Assembly: GCA_019856515.1 (NCBI GenBank)
Contig: CP082230.1
Coordinates: 62,001-126,000, forward strand
DNA from: Prolixibacteraceae bacterium
Lineage (GTDB): Bacteria > Bacteroidota > Bacteroidia > Bacteroidales > Prolixibacteraceae
Reading direction: 5' to 3'
Length of the DNA stretch: 64,000 bases
Part shown: in pieces, positions 9,649 to 19,116 of the stretch
Layout: each line of letters opens with the position of its first letter
Position numbering within the stretch: the stretch's first letter is position 1
Translations under genes and position numbers: made by a program
The notes under the pieces: model-generated
What the model was told of the DNA's origin: nothing
Databases searched by the model: none
Seen by the model: only the letters and a program-made list of their open reading frames with translations

Positions 9649-9705
9649 ATTTGACTTGCAACCAATCATGCTATTCGTAAAATGAAGTGATGAAATCATA
9701 TTTGC

Positions 9706-11034
9706 CTACCAATCTTCAAGATGGCTTGTATGTTCTCTTTTTTTATTGCGTAATTGATTCCTGAATTTCCTTAGTGTATATGCGAAGTGTTCTTTTATCG
9801 ACACTTTTTTATTGCGATATATTTTTGCAAAAATACGTTCATGGATAGATCGTATTGTTTCATTTTTTGTTTTGTGAGCTAATAGCATGATGGAAGCTTC
9901 CCTCTTTGGAAGTTTATAAAGCCAATGATAGAGTTTTGTGAGATACTTTGGTGAATTGAATTTTCCCTCCTTAATCAATTGATAGAATGCATGTCGTTCG
10001 GAGTTGATATAAGTCTCTTTTCTTTTCGCAATTTTGGCAATAAGGAGCATTATTGTGTTAAAAATAAATTTTAGGGATAGAAGAATTAGGATTAGTCCCA
10101 GTAGTTTCCATTTGTTTTGTACTATAAAGCGAATCATCTTCTTCTTAAATGGAACTTTAGGTGTTGCAACGACCATTCGGGCCTGTTGTTTCTCGAGGCT
10201 ATCAGCCATCGATGCAACAATTCCAAGTTGGGCATTTTTCTTGATGACGATATCAGAGGACATGCTGCTTTTCTCTTTGTAGTTTCCAAGGTATGGATTG
10301 AAGAAGGAGAGTTTTGTCCCTGGCATAACAAATTTCCCATTGTCAGTCAATAGGTATGAAAACTTCTCTATTCTTTTACTTATAACGCTACCACTTTCTT
10401 TGTCAATGTTTTGTTGGGTGAAATCTTGTGTCTTATATATTTTAGCGAACGGTACATCTTCCATCTCAATATATGGAATGAAATTAGGAATCGTTCCATA
10501 AGCAGTAATCGTTATTTCTCGTTCTAAGACATCTCCCTCGTTGAGGTTGCTAAAAGGTCTATTCCACTTATCTTGAATAAAGACATTGGATGAAACTATT
10601 GTTCGTTCATCTTGAGGTAAGGGGATGCTACGAAATGAAATCGTGTTTGTTGTAAGTTTTATTTTTGTCTCTTTATAACTGTTTCCTGTAGGAATGTATG
10701 CTGTTACTGGAACTTTAGGTATTTTGATAACTCCTGTTTCGTAAGGATATACCAGATAGAAGAATGTTAATACAGCATATGAGTGTCTATTAACAATCTC
10801 TTTTCCTGCTAATGTTTGTGTGAAAGGAACGATAAATGCATCGTTAACCTTCAGTTTATCAAATTGTAATCCTTGTGTGAACCACCTCGGAGAATATACT
10901 TTAATGGTCAACCTCACTGGCTGGGTTTTGTAAACCTGTGTGCGATTAATATATGCTTTTGCAAAAGGTTTTTGACCGAATGCAATGGTTGAGATGCATA
11001 AAATTACGCAGATATATAAGATCTTTCTTACCAT
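9706..11034 (-). CDS. batD: BatD-like membrane-anchored protein
   Basis: The 442-residue product has a signal peptide (MVRKILYICVILCISTIAFG), a long periplasmic beta-rich region with Bat-type features (KAYINRTQVYKTQPVRLTIK, ending in EKFSYLLTDNGKFVMPG), a membrane helix near residues 310-335 (KLLGLILILLSLKFIFNTIM), and a basic cytoplasmic tail. BatD proteins accompany VWA proteins in the Bacteroidota aerotolerance operon and may hold them in a periplasmic complex. It overlaps the 3' end of the preceding batB/batC gene by 7 bp, so translation is probably coupled. It is somewhat shorter than many BatD proteins (often 550 or more residues). It is the last gene of the operon. Confidence 0.8.
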   Translation of the reverse strand: MVRKILYICVILCISTIAFGQKPFAKAYINRTQVYKTQPVRLTIKVYSPRWFTQGLQFDKLKVNDAFIVPFTQTLAGKEIVNRHSYAVLTFFYLVYPYETGVIKIPKVPVTAYIPTGNSYKETKIKLTTNTISFRSIPLPQDERTIVSSNVFIQDKWNRPFSNLNEGDVLEREITITAYGTIPNFIPYIEMEDVPFAKIYKTQDFTQQNIDKESGSVISKRIEKFSYLLTDNGKFVMPGTKLSFFNPYLGNYKEKSSMSSDIVIKKNAQLGIVASMADSLEKQQARMVVATPKVPFKKKMIRFIVQNKWKLLGLILILLSLKFIFNTIMLLIAKIAKRKETYINSERHAFYQLIKEGKFNSPKYLTKLYHWLYKLPKREASIMLLAHKTKNETIRSIHERIFAKIYRNKKVSIKEHFAYTLRKFRNQLRNKKREHTSHLEDW

Positions 11035-12767
11035 GTCTTTTCTCCTTTTTTGATATTTGGATAGTGTTTCTTTTTTTGAAGAATGAATTTCTTCCGTAAG
11101 AACTCACTTGGATCACTATTGGATTTCTCCATCAACAGTGAAGATGCTTGTACTCTATTTTTTAGCTGTTTATCTTTGTCTTTTGGATCTTGAGGCCAAT
11201 CTACCTCCTTATATTTGTGCTTGTCGCTATATACTTTGTCATGACTATTATCTGTGGTGTCACGATTGGCATTGTAATCTTTGTCTGCAAGTTTTTGATC
11301 TTTCTGAGACATCTCTTCGACTTTACTAAATTCTTGCGTGCTTCTTTTCTTCTCTTTTTGTTGTTCTTTAAGAAGTTGAGGTGTATTTTCAATAATTGTT
11401 TTTATTGCTTCAAGTTTTTGGTTGGCTACAGAAAGCTGGGGGTCTTTTTGAATAGCCATTTCCATAGACTTTTGTGCCATTAGAAAATCCCCCTTTTGAG
11501 CATATATAAGACCAAGATTGTATTTTGATTGCGCAGTCGTGTCCATTGCATAAAATGTTGTGGCATTGTCAAGGTCGCCACTCTTATAGTATGCATAAGC
11601 TTTGTGAGATGGATCGTCAAAAAGCTTGGCCGCTGTTTCATAATCTCCGTTAATTAAAGCATTCTCTGCTCTATAATTGTCGGAATACCACCACGATGAA
11701 TGTTTGGATTCTAATGAGCAGGATGAGATAGATGGCAAAATAAGAATACACCAACCAATAACCCATCCTTTTCTAAACCACAAAAGACCTAGAAATAGAC
11801 AAGGTATAAGAAACCATGGTCCAACATCTCTCCATATATCTGATTTCTCTTTAGATGCGCTTTGAATAACTCGATGTTGATTGATGATGTTTCCAATGTA
11901 TTTCGTGTCAGTGTCGTCTAAGGTGATCGGAACGACCCATATATGATCATTAATTTGTAATGAGGATATTATTGCTGGATCTGCTATGGATTTTACGACT
12001 TCTTTATTGTATAGTAATGGTTTTTTTGGGTTTTTAGGTGATGGAACAATACCACCTTGTTGTGAACTAATTTGCCACACGATAAGATAGTCTCCACTTT
12101 TATTTATGTAGTTAGATAACTGTGTGGCATTATCACTTGATAGCTCATCTGTTAAAAGTAGAATCGTCGATGGTGCTTCTATTTTTGTAAATATAGTATC
12201 TATATTGTTGATCATAATTGGGTAGTTACTTCCAGGTATTGGCATAATACGTGGTTTTATGGAGGTCATGTATGGTACCATTATTTCTTTGTCTTGACTT
12301 GGTGGAAATATGGTATGTGTAGTACCTGCATATGCTAACAATCCAATCTTGGTGTTAAGATTTAGATCAAACAAATCTCGGATTTTTAATTTCGCTCTTT
12401 CTAGCCTGTTCGGTGGGATATCAATCGTCATCATGCTTTGTGATAGGTCTAAAGCAATCATGACTTCTGATTGATTGACGACCTTAGGTAACTGTTTCTG
12501 GCTGAATGTAGGTCCAGCTAAACCAATTATTGCTAAAGTAAATATTGAAAAATATATTAATGCTGGCCAAGAGAGTTTTCTAAGTTGTGCATTGGATATA
12601 ACAAAGATTCGGTATTCAGGACGAATAATTTGCTCCCATTTCCCATCTCTAGTTTTTGTGAAGAAGAAGTAGATCAGCAATAAGAGCATGGGGAGAAGAA
12701 ACCATAAAAGTCTAGGTCTAAGAAAATGAAATTGGTTGAGATATGTTATAAGTTCTGCATTATTCAT
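11028..12767 (-). CDS. batB: BatB-BatC fusion: VWA domain plus TPR protein
   Basis: The 579-residue protein fuses two Bat proteins. Residues 1-330 are BatB-like: two N-terminal membrane helices (about 18-36 and 68-86), a VWA domain with the MIDAS motif D107-x-S109-x-S111 (ALDLSQSM), a second MIDAS segment near LLLTDELSSDN, and a further helix near FLIPCLFLGLLWF. After a hydrophobic segment and a Cys-containing stretch (ILPSISSCS) comes a BatC-like part with TPR helices (ENALINGDYETAAKLF, YNLGLIYAQKGDFLMAQKSM), a highly charged coiled linker, and the characteristic BatC ending DPSEFLRKKF. In many Bacteroidota batB and batC are separate genes. It overlaps batA by 8 bp and batD by 7 bp. The likely role is envelope stress tolerance or assembly of periplasmic complexes together with MoxR. 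Confidence 0.85.
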   Translation of the reverse strand: MNNAELITYLNQFHFLRPRLLWFLLPMLLLLIYFFFTKTRDGKWEQIIRPEYRIFVISNAQLRKLSWPALIYFSIFTLAIIGLAGPTFSQKQLPKVVNQSEVMIALDLSQSMMTIDIPPNRLERAKLKIRDLFDLNLNTKIGLLAYAGTTHTIFPPSQDKEIMVPYMTSIKPRIMPIPGSNYPIMINNIDTIFTKIEAPSTILLLTDELSSDNATQLSNYINKSGDYLIVWQISSQQGGIVPSPKNPKKPLLYNKEVVKSIADPAIISSLQINDHIWVVPITLDDTDTKYIGNIINQHRVIQSASKEKSDIWRDVGPWFLIPCLFLGLLWFRKGWVIGWCILILPSISSCSLESKHSSWWYSDNYRAENALINGDYETAAKLFDDPSHKAYAYYKSGDLDNATTFYAMDTTAQSKYNLGLIYAQKGDFLMAQKSMEMAIQKDPQLSVANQKLEAIKTIIENTPQLLKEQQKEKKRSTQEFSKVEEMSQKDQKLADKDYNANRDTTDNSHDKVYSDKHKYKEVDWPQDPKDKDKQLKNRVQASSLLMEKSNSDPSEFLRKKFILQKKKHYPNIKKGEKTW

Positions 12768-13767
12768 TTTTCGAAACTTTAATTCGTGATAAAATAGCTA
12801 GATACAAGATGAGTATAAATGAAATGATTAGAGCCAGTCCTAAAGGATAGAAATAGAGTAATACCTCAGGCTTTATTTCTGAGCTTTCATACTTTATTGG
12901 TTCTAGCTTGTCTAATGTCTGATAAGCTTCTTTTAGCTCTTTGCTATCCATCGCTCTAAAATATTGACCTCCGGTCGATTCCGAGATATATGTCAGTGTC
13001 TTTTCATCTATCTTGTCCTTTCCTTCTGGATCGCCTATCCCTAAAGCGTAAATCTTAATGCTGTCCTCTTTTGCAACTGTAGAAGCATCTAGAGGGTTTG
13101 TTCCTATTCCACTATCTACTCCATCGGTTAAAAGTAGCATGACTTTTTGCTTGATTGTATCGTTTTTGAATACTCGCATCCCGTAAGCAATAGCATCACC
13201 AATATTTGTCATTTGCCCAGCCATACCTACTTCTGCATCTTGTAAAAGCCATTGTACAGATGATAGGTCATTGGTTAGTGGTGCTTGGAGGTATGGATGT
13301 GATGCAAATAATATCAACCCGATACGATCACTTTTCCTGCCATCAATGAATTCAGACATGATCTCTTGAACAGCGTGCCATCTTGTAAGTTTTTTTCCAT
13401 CAAGTTGCCAATCTTTTGTATTCATACTAAAAGATAAATCAGCGGTAATGAGGAAACTTCTTGCAGTCTTTATCTTTTTCTCTGGTTTGCCAACGAATTT
13501 AGGGCCTGCAGAGGCAATGACAATTAGGATGTAAGTGATGTATATTAATATCCATTGTAAGGCATTTTTTTTCGTCACCCATGCTTTTTTTGACGGGGTG
13601 ATCTTTGACACTTGTGTTAAGCGCGTAAACGCAGGGTAAATGATTGCTTTACTTCTTTGACGCATTGGTGGAAGAAGAAAAAATGCAAGAGGTGCAAGTA
13701 GAATAAACACTAATACCCATGCATGTGTCCATTCAAAATTCATGTTTTCGAATCCAAAATCTTGCAT
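12760..13767 (-). CDS. batA: BatA-like VWA domain membrane protein
   Basis: The 335-residue protein has an N-terminal membrane helix (about 15-35), a second one (about 70-88), a VWA domain, and a C-terminal helix (VLLYFYPLGLALIISFILIL). The metal-ion-dependent adhesion motif is intact: D110-x-S112-x-S114 in TADLSFSM, with a later LLTDGVDSGIGTNPLDAS block. It is the first VWA component of the aerotolerance operon. The annotated start overlaps the upstream gene by 35 bp; the internal ATG at 13743 (MNFEWTHAW) gives an 11-bp overlap and puts the first helix near the N-terminus, so that start is also likely. It sits between the small membrane protein gene and batB/batC. Confidence 0.88.
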   Translation of the reverse strand: MQDFGFENMNFEWTHAWVLVFILLAPLAFFLLPPMRQRSKAIIYPAFTRLTQVSKITPSKKAWVTKKNALQWILIYITYILIVIASAGPKFVGKPEKKIKTARSFLITADLSFSMNTKDWQLDGKKLTRWHAVQEIMSEFIDGRKSDRIGLILFASHPYLQAPLTNDLSSVQWLLQDAEVGMAGQMTNIGDAIAYGMRVFKNDTIKQKVMLLLTDGVDSGIGTNPLDASTVAKEDSIKIYALGIGDPEGKDKIDEKTLTYISESTGGQYFRAMDSKELKEAYQTLDKLEPIKYESSEIKPEVLLYFYPLGLALIISFILILYLAILSRIKVSKNE

Positions 13768-14194
13768 ATTTTACGAATTTTGAGATTAATATATCATCTG
13801 TTTTTTCATCTTTCTGATAAACGATTTCACCTATGTTTGATAGGAAATCTGTATCTTCTGAATAAGGTGGTGCATGTTGCAGTAAGAAATCTTTCCACAT
13901 ATTATAGTTCATGCTTTTGATTTGAGGATCTTTATATGCAGTGAAAGCAGTTCTTCTGAGAATCTTGTCTGTTTGTATTAAACGAGTATGTCCTTTGGTG
14001 TGAATATGAGAAATCAGTTTTAGTGCTTCAGAACGATATCGGTTTTTCTGATATCTGTAGAGAATCCATGCAATTATTGATAGTATTAGAAGTAAAACAA
14101 TTACTCCTAATACTCTCCATCCTATTGTGTCAAAAGAGAATTCGACTGGAGATGGAGAAAGCAGATCTGTAAAATTATCTCTGGTAGTTTTCAT
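13733..14194 (-). CDS. Small membrane protein of the Bat operon, DUF4381-like
   Basis: The product has 153 residues with one membrane helix near residues 27-45 (WRVLGVIVLLLILSIIAWIL) followed by a cytoplasmic helical domain (RYQKNRYRSEALKLISHI, then TAFTAYKDPQIKSMNYNMW). Position between DUF58 and batA, length and topology match the DUF4381 proteins found in MoxR-VWA operons. It overlaps the DUF58 gene by 20 bp at its start and batA at its end. No catalytic motif is seen. The family is known only as a conserved partner of the MoxR/VWA system. Confidence 0.75.
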   Translation of the reverse strand: MKTTRDNFTDLLSPSPVEFSFDTIGWRVLGVIVLLLILSIIAWILYRYQKNRYRSEALKLISHIHTKGHTRLIQTDKILRRTAFTAYKDPQIKSMNYNMWKDFLLQHAPPYSEDTDFLSNIGEIVYQKDEKTDDILISKFVKYARFWIRKHEF

Positions 14195-15092
14195 CTAGAA
14201 TCTCTTTTAATTGATGTTTTAGGTCTTTGTCTGTACGAAGCTTTAGGAATGGAACATTCAGTGCTGCAAGTTTATCTTCAAGGTCACTAAGTTGATTTAG
14301 GTATACTTGCTTATATTCTTCCTGACTATCATTGTCAATTTTCCAGTCTATCTGATAATTTGTGTCAGAAAAAGGAATCTTCTCTTCAGGTAATAGGATA
14401 TCAAAAGGATCAATTATGTGTGTAATCATAACGCTATTACTCTGTGCTAACATTCCAATAAATTCAATGCTCTGTTCTGAGAGCAAAGATGCGTCCGTTA
14501 CAATATTTATAATATAGTCATGATGAGCTATCCCTAATAGTCTACTTAGTGCCTCCTCCATTGTCACTTGGGGTTGTGCATCTTGGGCTCGAGACGTTGC
14601 TTCATTACAGGTGGTGACCGCATGGTCTAAAATTGCTTGGAAATGTTGCCTACTTCTTGATGGTTTTACAATTTGGATATTTAGATCATCTAAAAGAATA
14701 GCTCCAAAGCGATCACCAATTTTAAGAGCTCTAAAGCCATGTATTGCTGCAACCTTCAAAACGATATGACATTTAAGTGCATATTTGCTTCCAAAGAGTG
14801 TGTTTCTGCTGAGATCTAGTATGGTCAGTTGAGGACGTTCTTTCTCTTCACTAAACACTTTTGTGTGAGTAACACGCGTTCTGGCAGTAACTTTCCAATC
14901 AATATTTCTGATATCATCGCCAAGGATGTATTTCCGTACTTCTGAGAAATCTAACCCGCGCCCTTTTAGTGAAGAGCGATGTTTCCCCGATAGCAGCCCT
15001 GATACTCTTTGTCTACGAAAGAATTCAGGTCCTGTTGATATTGCCTCAAGTTGTAGAAGGTCTGTGATGGATATTTGCGAGTTCTTTTTCAT
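14175..15092 (-). CDS. DUF58 domain protein
   Basis: The 305-residue soluble protein carries the DUF58 signature: GKHRSSLKGRGLDFSEVRKY (about 34-53) with the GDDIRNIDWKVTARTR block after it, then a VWA-like fold (QLTILDLSRNTLFG). DUF58 proteins are regularly encoded next to MoxR ATPases and probably serve as their adaptor or target. The gene starts 4 bp after moxR ends and overlaps the next gene by 20 bp. It lacks a membrane anchor, as is usual in Bacteroidota Bat operons. Confidence 0.92.
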   Translation of the reverse strand: MKKNSQISITDLLQLEAISTGPEFFRRQRVSGLLSGKHRSSLKGRGLDFSEVRKYILGDDIRNIDWKVTARTRVTHTKVFSEEKERPQLTILDLSRNTLFGSKYALKCHIVLKVAAIHGFRALKIGDRFGAILLDDLNIQIVKPSRSRQHFQAILDHAVTTCNEATSRAQDAQPQVTMEEALSRLLGIAHHDYIINIVTDASLLSEQSIEFIGMLAQSNSVMITHIIDPFDILLPEEKIPFSDTNYQIDWKIDNDSQEEYKQVYLNQLSDLEDKLAALNVPFLKLRTDKDLKHQLKEILDENYQR

Positions 15093-15096
15093 CGGC

Positions 15097-16050
15097 TTAT
15101 GAGATCGGGACTACATTCAATATTTCTGAAATAATATCATCTGCATTTTTTTTATCTACATTCGCTTGGTATGTTAGAGCAATTCGGTGTCTTAAAACTC
15201 GATGCGCTACTTGTCTAATATCATCGACAGTGATGTAGTCTCTCTCTTGTATATATGCAATACACCTAGCCGTTTTATCTAATGCAATTGTTCCTCTAGG
15301 GCTTGATCCAAATGATATATATTTTCCAATAGAATCATCATATTTCTCAGAATGTCTAGTTGCATCAATTAATCGAATAATGTATTGATTCAACTCTTCA
15401 GAAACATGGATCTTTGAAATAACTTTACGTGCATCAAACACAAAGTCTTTAGAGATAGGAACAATCTCGACTTTCGTATTATCCTCTTCTCCTCTTACCA
15501 TTTTGAGCATTAACTCTTCTTGCTCTGGGGTTAAATACTCAATGTTTATTTTCATCATAAAACGATCGAGTTGTGCTTCTGGTAGAGGGTATGTTCCTTC
15601 TTGTTCAACAGGATTCTGTGTTGCAATAACCATAAAAAGAGGATCCATCTTGTAGGTTTTACCTGCAACAGTAACTTGATGCTCTTCCATGGCTTCTAAA
15701 AGTGCCGATTGAACTTTAGCAGGAGCTCTGTTAATCTCATCTGCCAGTACAAGGTTGCAAAATATAGGCCCCTTTTTAAATTGGAATTTGTTTTCGCTTT
15801 CAGGACTATATATCTCTGTTCCGGTAATATCAGAAGGAAGTAAATCTGGAGTAAATTGGACACGATTCATTTCAATGTCCATAACATGACTTAATGATTT
15901 TACAGCTCTAGTCTTAGCTAGGCCTGGAAGTCCTTCTAGTAGTAGATTCCCTTCTGCTAGAAGTCCAATGATCAGGGATTCTACAAGCTCCTCCTGACCA
16001 ATAATAGTCCCCTTAATTCCTTCTTGTAGTTTTTGAATTGTAGTATTCAT
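15097..16050 (-). CDS. moxR: MoxR-family AAA+ ATPase
   Basis: The 317-residue protein has a Walker A motif GLPGLAKT (40-47), a Walker B motif LVLADEIN (100-107), a sensor-1 block MVIATQNPVEQEGTYPLPEA, and a C-terminal lid domain ending in RQVAHRVLRHRI. MoxR ATPases act as chaperones that help VWA proteins mature. It is the first gene of the six-gene minus-strand operon (moxR, DUF58, small membrane protein, batA, batBC, batD). Upstream lies a gene-free region of about 350 bp shared with the divergent sulfatase gene. Confidence 0.95.
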   Translation of the reverse strand: MNTTIQKLQEGIKGTIIGQEELVESLIIGLLAEGNLLLEGLPGLAKTRAVKSLSHVMDIEMNRVQFTPDLLPSDITGTEIYSPESENKFQFKKGPIFCNLVLADEINRAPAKVQSALLEAMEEHQVTVAGKTYKMDPLFMVIATQNPVEQEGTYPLPEAQLDRFMMKINIEYLTPEQEELMLKMVRGEEDNTKVEIVPISKDFVFDARKVISKIHVSEELNQYIIRLIDATRHSEKYDDSIGKYISFGSSPRGTIALDKTARCIAYIQERDYITVDDIRQVAHRVLRHRIALTYQANVDKKNADDIISEILNVVPIS

Positions 16051-16406
16051 AGAGTCATGTTTTTGTTATAATTATTATGCTTTATATTAAGAACACTTTC
16101 TCTTAATATTTTGTTTAAACACATCGATGAATTGATGTGTCTTTCTTGTAGCTTATATTGTTAAATAGTTGTGTAATGGGTAGCCATACAGTTGGTTGTA
16201 TCGTGATGTGGATAATAAGGGACAAATGAATCGTATAATAACAGCACTCTTTGCGAATAATATGTGACTATATAATTCTCTTTTTTTGATACCTTGCATG
16301 CAGGTGTTTTGATTAATCTATTCGCTTGCTTTTTACTTTGATGGTAATGGCGAGAATCTAATTAATAGGAACACGAGAATCTATAAAACGAAATACATAA
16401 AAAGTG
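16051..16406. other. Divergent intergenic region between moxR operon and sulfatase
   Basis: This 356-bp AT-rich spacer must hold promoters for both divergent units. The only structure I see is a weak 7-bp hairpin, ACACATC at 16119-16125 with GATGTGT at 16134-16140. No exact TAnnTTTG box in a suitable position was found. Confidence 0.5.
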
Positions 16407-17963
16407 ATGAAAAACAAACTTGGTACAATTGCATTTTCTACTGCTGCACTGTTATCATTTGGTGCATGTCAGTCTCAAAAGAAGAGCAAGAACGAAGAGG
16501 TTAAAAAGCCAAATGTTGTAGTTATCTGTTTAGATGACTTAGGCTATGGTGATGTAAGTGCATATGGTGGAAAGGTTTTAAAGACACCAAATATCGATAA
16601 ACTTGCAAATGAAGGAGCTCTCTTTACTGACGGGTATGCTACTTCAGCTACTTGTACGCCGAGTCGTTATGGAATGTTGACTGGACGTTACCCATGGAGA
16701 AATAAAGATGCTAAGATTTTACCTGGGACGGCACCATTATTAATAAAAACAGATCAGATGACAATGCCTAAGATGTTCCGTAAAAGTGGATATCAGACTG
16801 CATTGGTAGGTAAGTGGCACTTAGGTCTAGGTACTGGAATGGTTGACTGGAATCAAAGAGTGAGTCCAGGACCTAATGAAGTGGGCTTCGACTATGCATT
16901 CTATATGGCTGCTACAGCAGATCGTGTGCCAACAGTTTATTTGAAAGATGGTAATGTAGAGGGATTAGATCCGAAAGACCCTATTTATGTTAGTTATGAT
17001 AAAAACTTCGATGGGGAGCCTACTGGTTTAAATAATCCAGAAATGATGACGATGAAATGGCATCATGGACACAATGGTACTATTGTTAATGGTGTACCTC
17101 GAATTGGTTTTATGAAAGGTGGAAAAGAGGCACGTTGGAATGATGAGATGATGGCAAATGTTTTTCTTTCACAAGCACAGGATTATGTGAAAAATCATAA
17201 AGATAAGCCATTCTTCCTATATTATGCTCTAGAGCAACCTCATGTACCTCGTGTGCCAAATCCTAAATTTGTGGGTAAATCAGGTTTAGGACCACGTGGT
17301 GATGTCGTTCTTGAAGCAGACTGGGCTATTGGTGAACTAGTGAAAACTTTAGATAAAGAAGGTATACTTGAGAATACGATTATTGTTGTTACTAGTGATA
17401 ATGGTCCGGTTCTTAATGATGGATACTATGACGATGCTGTTGAGAAACTTGGTGAACATAAACCATGGGGACCTCTTAGAGGAGGTAAATATAGTTTATA
17501 CGAAGCTGGGGCACGTGTTCCTTTTATCACTTACTGGAAAGGACATATTAAGCCAGTTGTTTCAGATGCTATCGTTTGTCAAGTGGATTTGATGTCATCT
17601 TTTGCTCATATGCTTGGTAGTGATATTTCAGGTCCTGATAGCGAAAATATTTTACCTGCATTGCTTGGAGAGTCTAAGAAAGGTAGAGAGACCTTGATTA
17701 CAGAGGCTACAAGTCGTACACTACTTCGTAAAGGGGATTGGATCTTGATTCCTCCTTACCAAGGAAATGCAGTAAACACGTTTGTTAACATTGAAGTTGG
17801 AAACGACAATGAGTATCAATTGTTCAACGTCAAAGAAGATATTGGTCAACAACATAACTTAGCTTCAACTAATCCTGAGAAGTTAGAGGAGATGAAGAAG
17901 ATTTTTATTGAATTACGTGGAGCAGATTATCTTAAGAATGTTGAAAAACTAGAGTTAAAGTAA
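16407..17963 (+). CDS. Formylglycine-dependent sulfatase (family S1), lipoprotein
   Basis: The 518-residue protein starts best at ATG 16407; a GTG lies one codon upstream. A signal peptide ends at a lipobox-like LLSFGAC, so the mature protein is probably lipidated. Metal-binding DDLGYGD follows at about 43-49, then the sulfatase signature CTPSRYGMLTGRY with Cys83, the residue converted to formylglycine. VGKWHLG and TSDNGP blocks complete the active site. The C-terminal part (NEYQLFNVKEDIGQQHNLA) is typical of S1 polysaccharide sulfatases. It would remove sulfate esters from algal or host glycans. A formylglycine-generating maturase is not in the window. It is a single gene closed by a strong terminator. 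Confidence 0.93.
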   Translation: MKNKLGTIAFSTAALLSFGACQSQKKSKNEEVKKPNVVVICLDDLGYGDVSAYGGKVLKTPNIDKLANEGALFTDGYATSATCTPSRYGMLTGRYPWRNKDAKILPGTAPLLIKTDQMTMPKMFRKSGYQTALVGKWHLGLGTGMVDWNQRVSPGPNEVGFDYAFYMAATADRVPTVYLKDGNVEGLDPKDPIYVSYDKNFDGEPTGLNNPEMMTMKWHHGHNGTIVNGVPRIGFMKGGKEARWNDEMMANVFLSQAQDYVKNHKDKPFFLYYALEQPHVPRVPNPKFVGKSGLGPRGDVVLEADWAIGELVKTLDKEGILENTIIVVTSDNGPVLNDGYYDDAVEKLGEHKPWGPLRGGKYSLYEAGARVPFITYWKGHIKPVVSDAIVCQVDLMSSFAHMLGSDISGPDSENILPALLGESKKGRETLITEATSRTLLRKGDWILIPPYQGNAVNTFVNIEVGNDNEYQLFNVKEDIGQQHNLASTNPEKLEEMKKIFIELRGADYLKNVEKLELK

Positions 17964-18001
17964 CGAGTACCGTTAATTACATATCAGATAAGCAGTGAAT
18001 G

Positions 18002-18030
18002 AGCCCAGTATAAATGCTGGGCTTTTTTTA
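18002..18030 (+). terminator. Intrinsic terminator after the sulfatase
   Basis: The stem AGCCCAG (18002-18008) pairs with CTGGGCT (18017-18023) around an 8-nt loop and is followed by a run of seven T. Confidence 0.92.
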
Positions 18031-18184
18031 TTTGTGAAATATTCACGTTCGCTAAAATTCCATTCTAAAAGAAGATCTCTACTATTTATGACAACCATTA
18101 TTTGGTGTACTAGCGCTATCTTAAGGTAAAAAAAGGTCAAATCATAAAGTGTTTAAAATTGTAATAAGTTGTGGGTTGGAACAT

Positions 18185-18192
18185 TATATTTG
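18185..18192 (+). promoter_or_regulatory. Candidate Bacteroidota -7 promoter box (TATATTTG)
   Basis: An exact TAnnTTTG lies 28 bp before the ATG of the small lipoprotein gene. A TTG at 18159-18161 is a possible -33 element with slightly long spacing. Predicted from consensus only. Confidence 0.45.
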
Positions 18193-18220
18193 TTTTATGA
18201 TAATTATAAAATAATGAAAT

Positions 18221-18727
18221 ATGATGAAGAAAATAGTTTTACTTCTATTAGTTGCAATTACATGTAGTTGTGGTACTAAGAGACACTATGGCGATGTGAA
18301 GATCGAAGGTGATCTAAAGTTTGAAAAATATATAGGTGGTGGTAGTCTTTATATCTATTCAACTCCAAATGATTTGTTAGGCTATACGCAAGCATGCTTA
18401 GTTGAAGCTAATAGTCGTTTGGTTGAAAATCATTTCGCTAAATGGTCATATAAAGGAGCTGATGTAGTTGAGGTTATATATGCCAAAGGTAATTCAGTGG
18501 CTACATGGTCACAAGAACAGGCAATTGGTAATAATCTAGAGTTGCGTTATACAAGTCGTATGGGGGTGGTTCCAGATCGAATTATTGTCAAGAAGAAAGG
18601 GAAGACGATATTTGAGACACCTCTGTTTAGTTCTGATGGGATATATAATGGAACTATTGCAACGGACATATACAATAGGATTAAGGAGGTGCTAGGGTTA
18701 ATGTCAAATCGTTTCTATATATATTAA
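18221..18727 (+). CDS. Small lipoprotein of unknown function
   Basis: The 168-residue protein begins MMKKIVLLLLVAITCSCGTK, a lipoprotein signal with candidate lipidated Cys at residue 15 or 17. The mature part is a compact mixed alpha/beta region of about 150 residues with no motif that I recognise; it contains a central LVEANSRLVENHFAKW helix and several beta strands. Two adjacent ATGs can serve as start. It is monocistronic, with a plausible promoter box 28 bp upstream. Confidence 0.75.
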   Translation: MMKKIVLLLLVAITCSCGTKRHYGDVKIEGDLKFEKYIGGGSLYIYSTPNDLLGYTQACLVEANSRLVENHFAKWSYKGADVVEVIYAKGNSVATWSQEQAIGNNLELRYTSRMGVVPDRIIVKKKGKTIFETPLFSSDGIYNGTIATDIYNRIKEVLGLMSNRFYIY

Positions 18728-19116
18728 AAAAATAAGGTGACCTAGTGGGATCACCTTACAAATCAAATATAAAATCTATGAGATAGTAGACTTTCACATT
18801 GTAACGGCAGTGTGAACGAATTGCCTACTGTACATAAGACGTTTGAAGTGAGATTTTGTTACAGAAAAGACCAATAAAATGTGAATAAAAATATTATTCG
18901 TGGAACCTATTGATAATTAGGATTGTCTACTCTTCTAAAGAACATTAGTCTTTATCTATTCTACAAAAATGAATTTATTTTAGACATATGTTGTGTTTAA
19001 TATGTGAAAAAGTGAAGTCTATTCCTTTTTAGGATTAATAGTTTTGAAGTAAACATTTTCAAAATTATAACCATAGAGTGTTATTCAAATAGATACAAAC
19101 TCTAAACATACATAAC
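18728..19116. other. Intergenic region with a short hairpin
   Basis: Immediately after the lipoprotein gene, AAGGTGA (18734-18740) can pair with TCACCTT (18751-18757) around a 10-nt loop. The run of A before it would make a T tract only on the minus strand, so its role as a terminator for the plus-strand gene is doubtful. The remaining roughly 350 bp are AT-rich with no gene seen. Confidence 0.45.

Noticed and set aside
18734..18757. Hairpin after the small lipoprotein as an intrinsic terminator.
   Set aside because: The stem is only 7 bp and has no T tract in the direction of the gene, so I describe it only within the intergenic entry.
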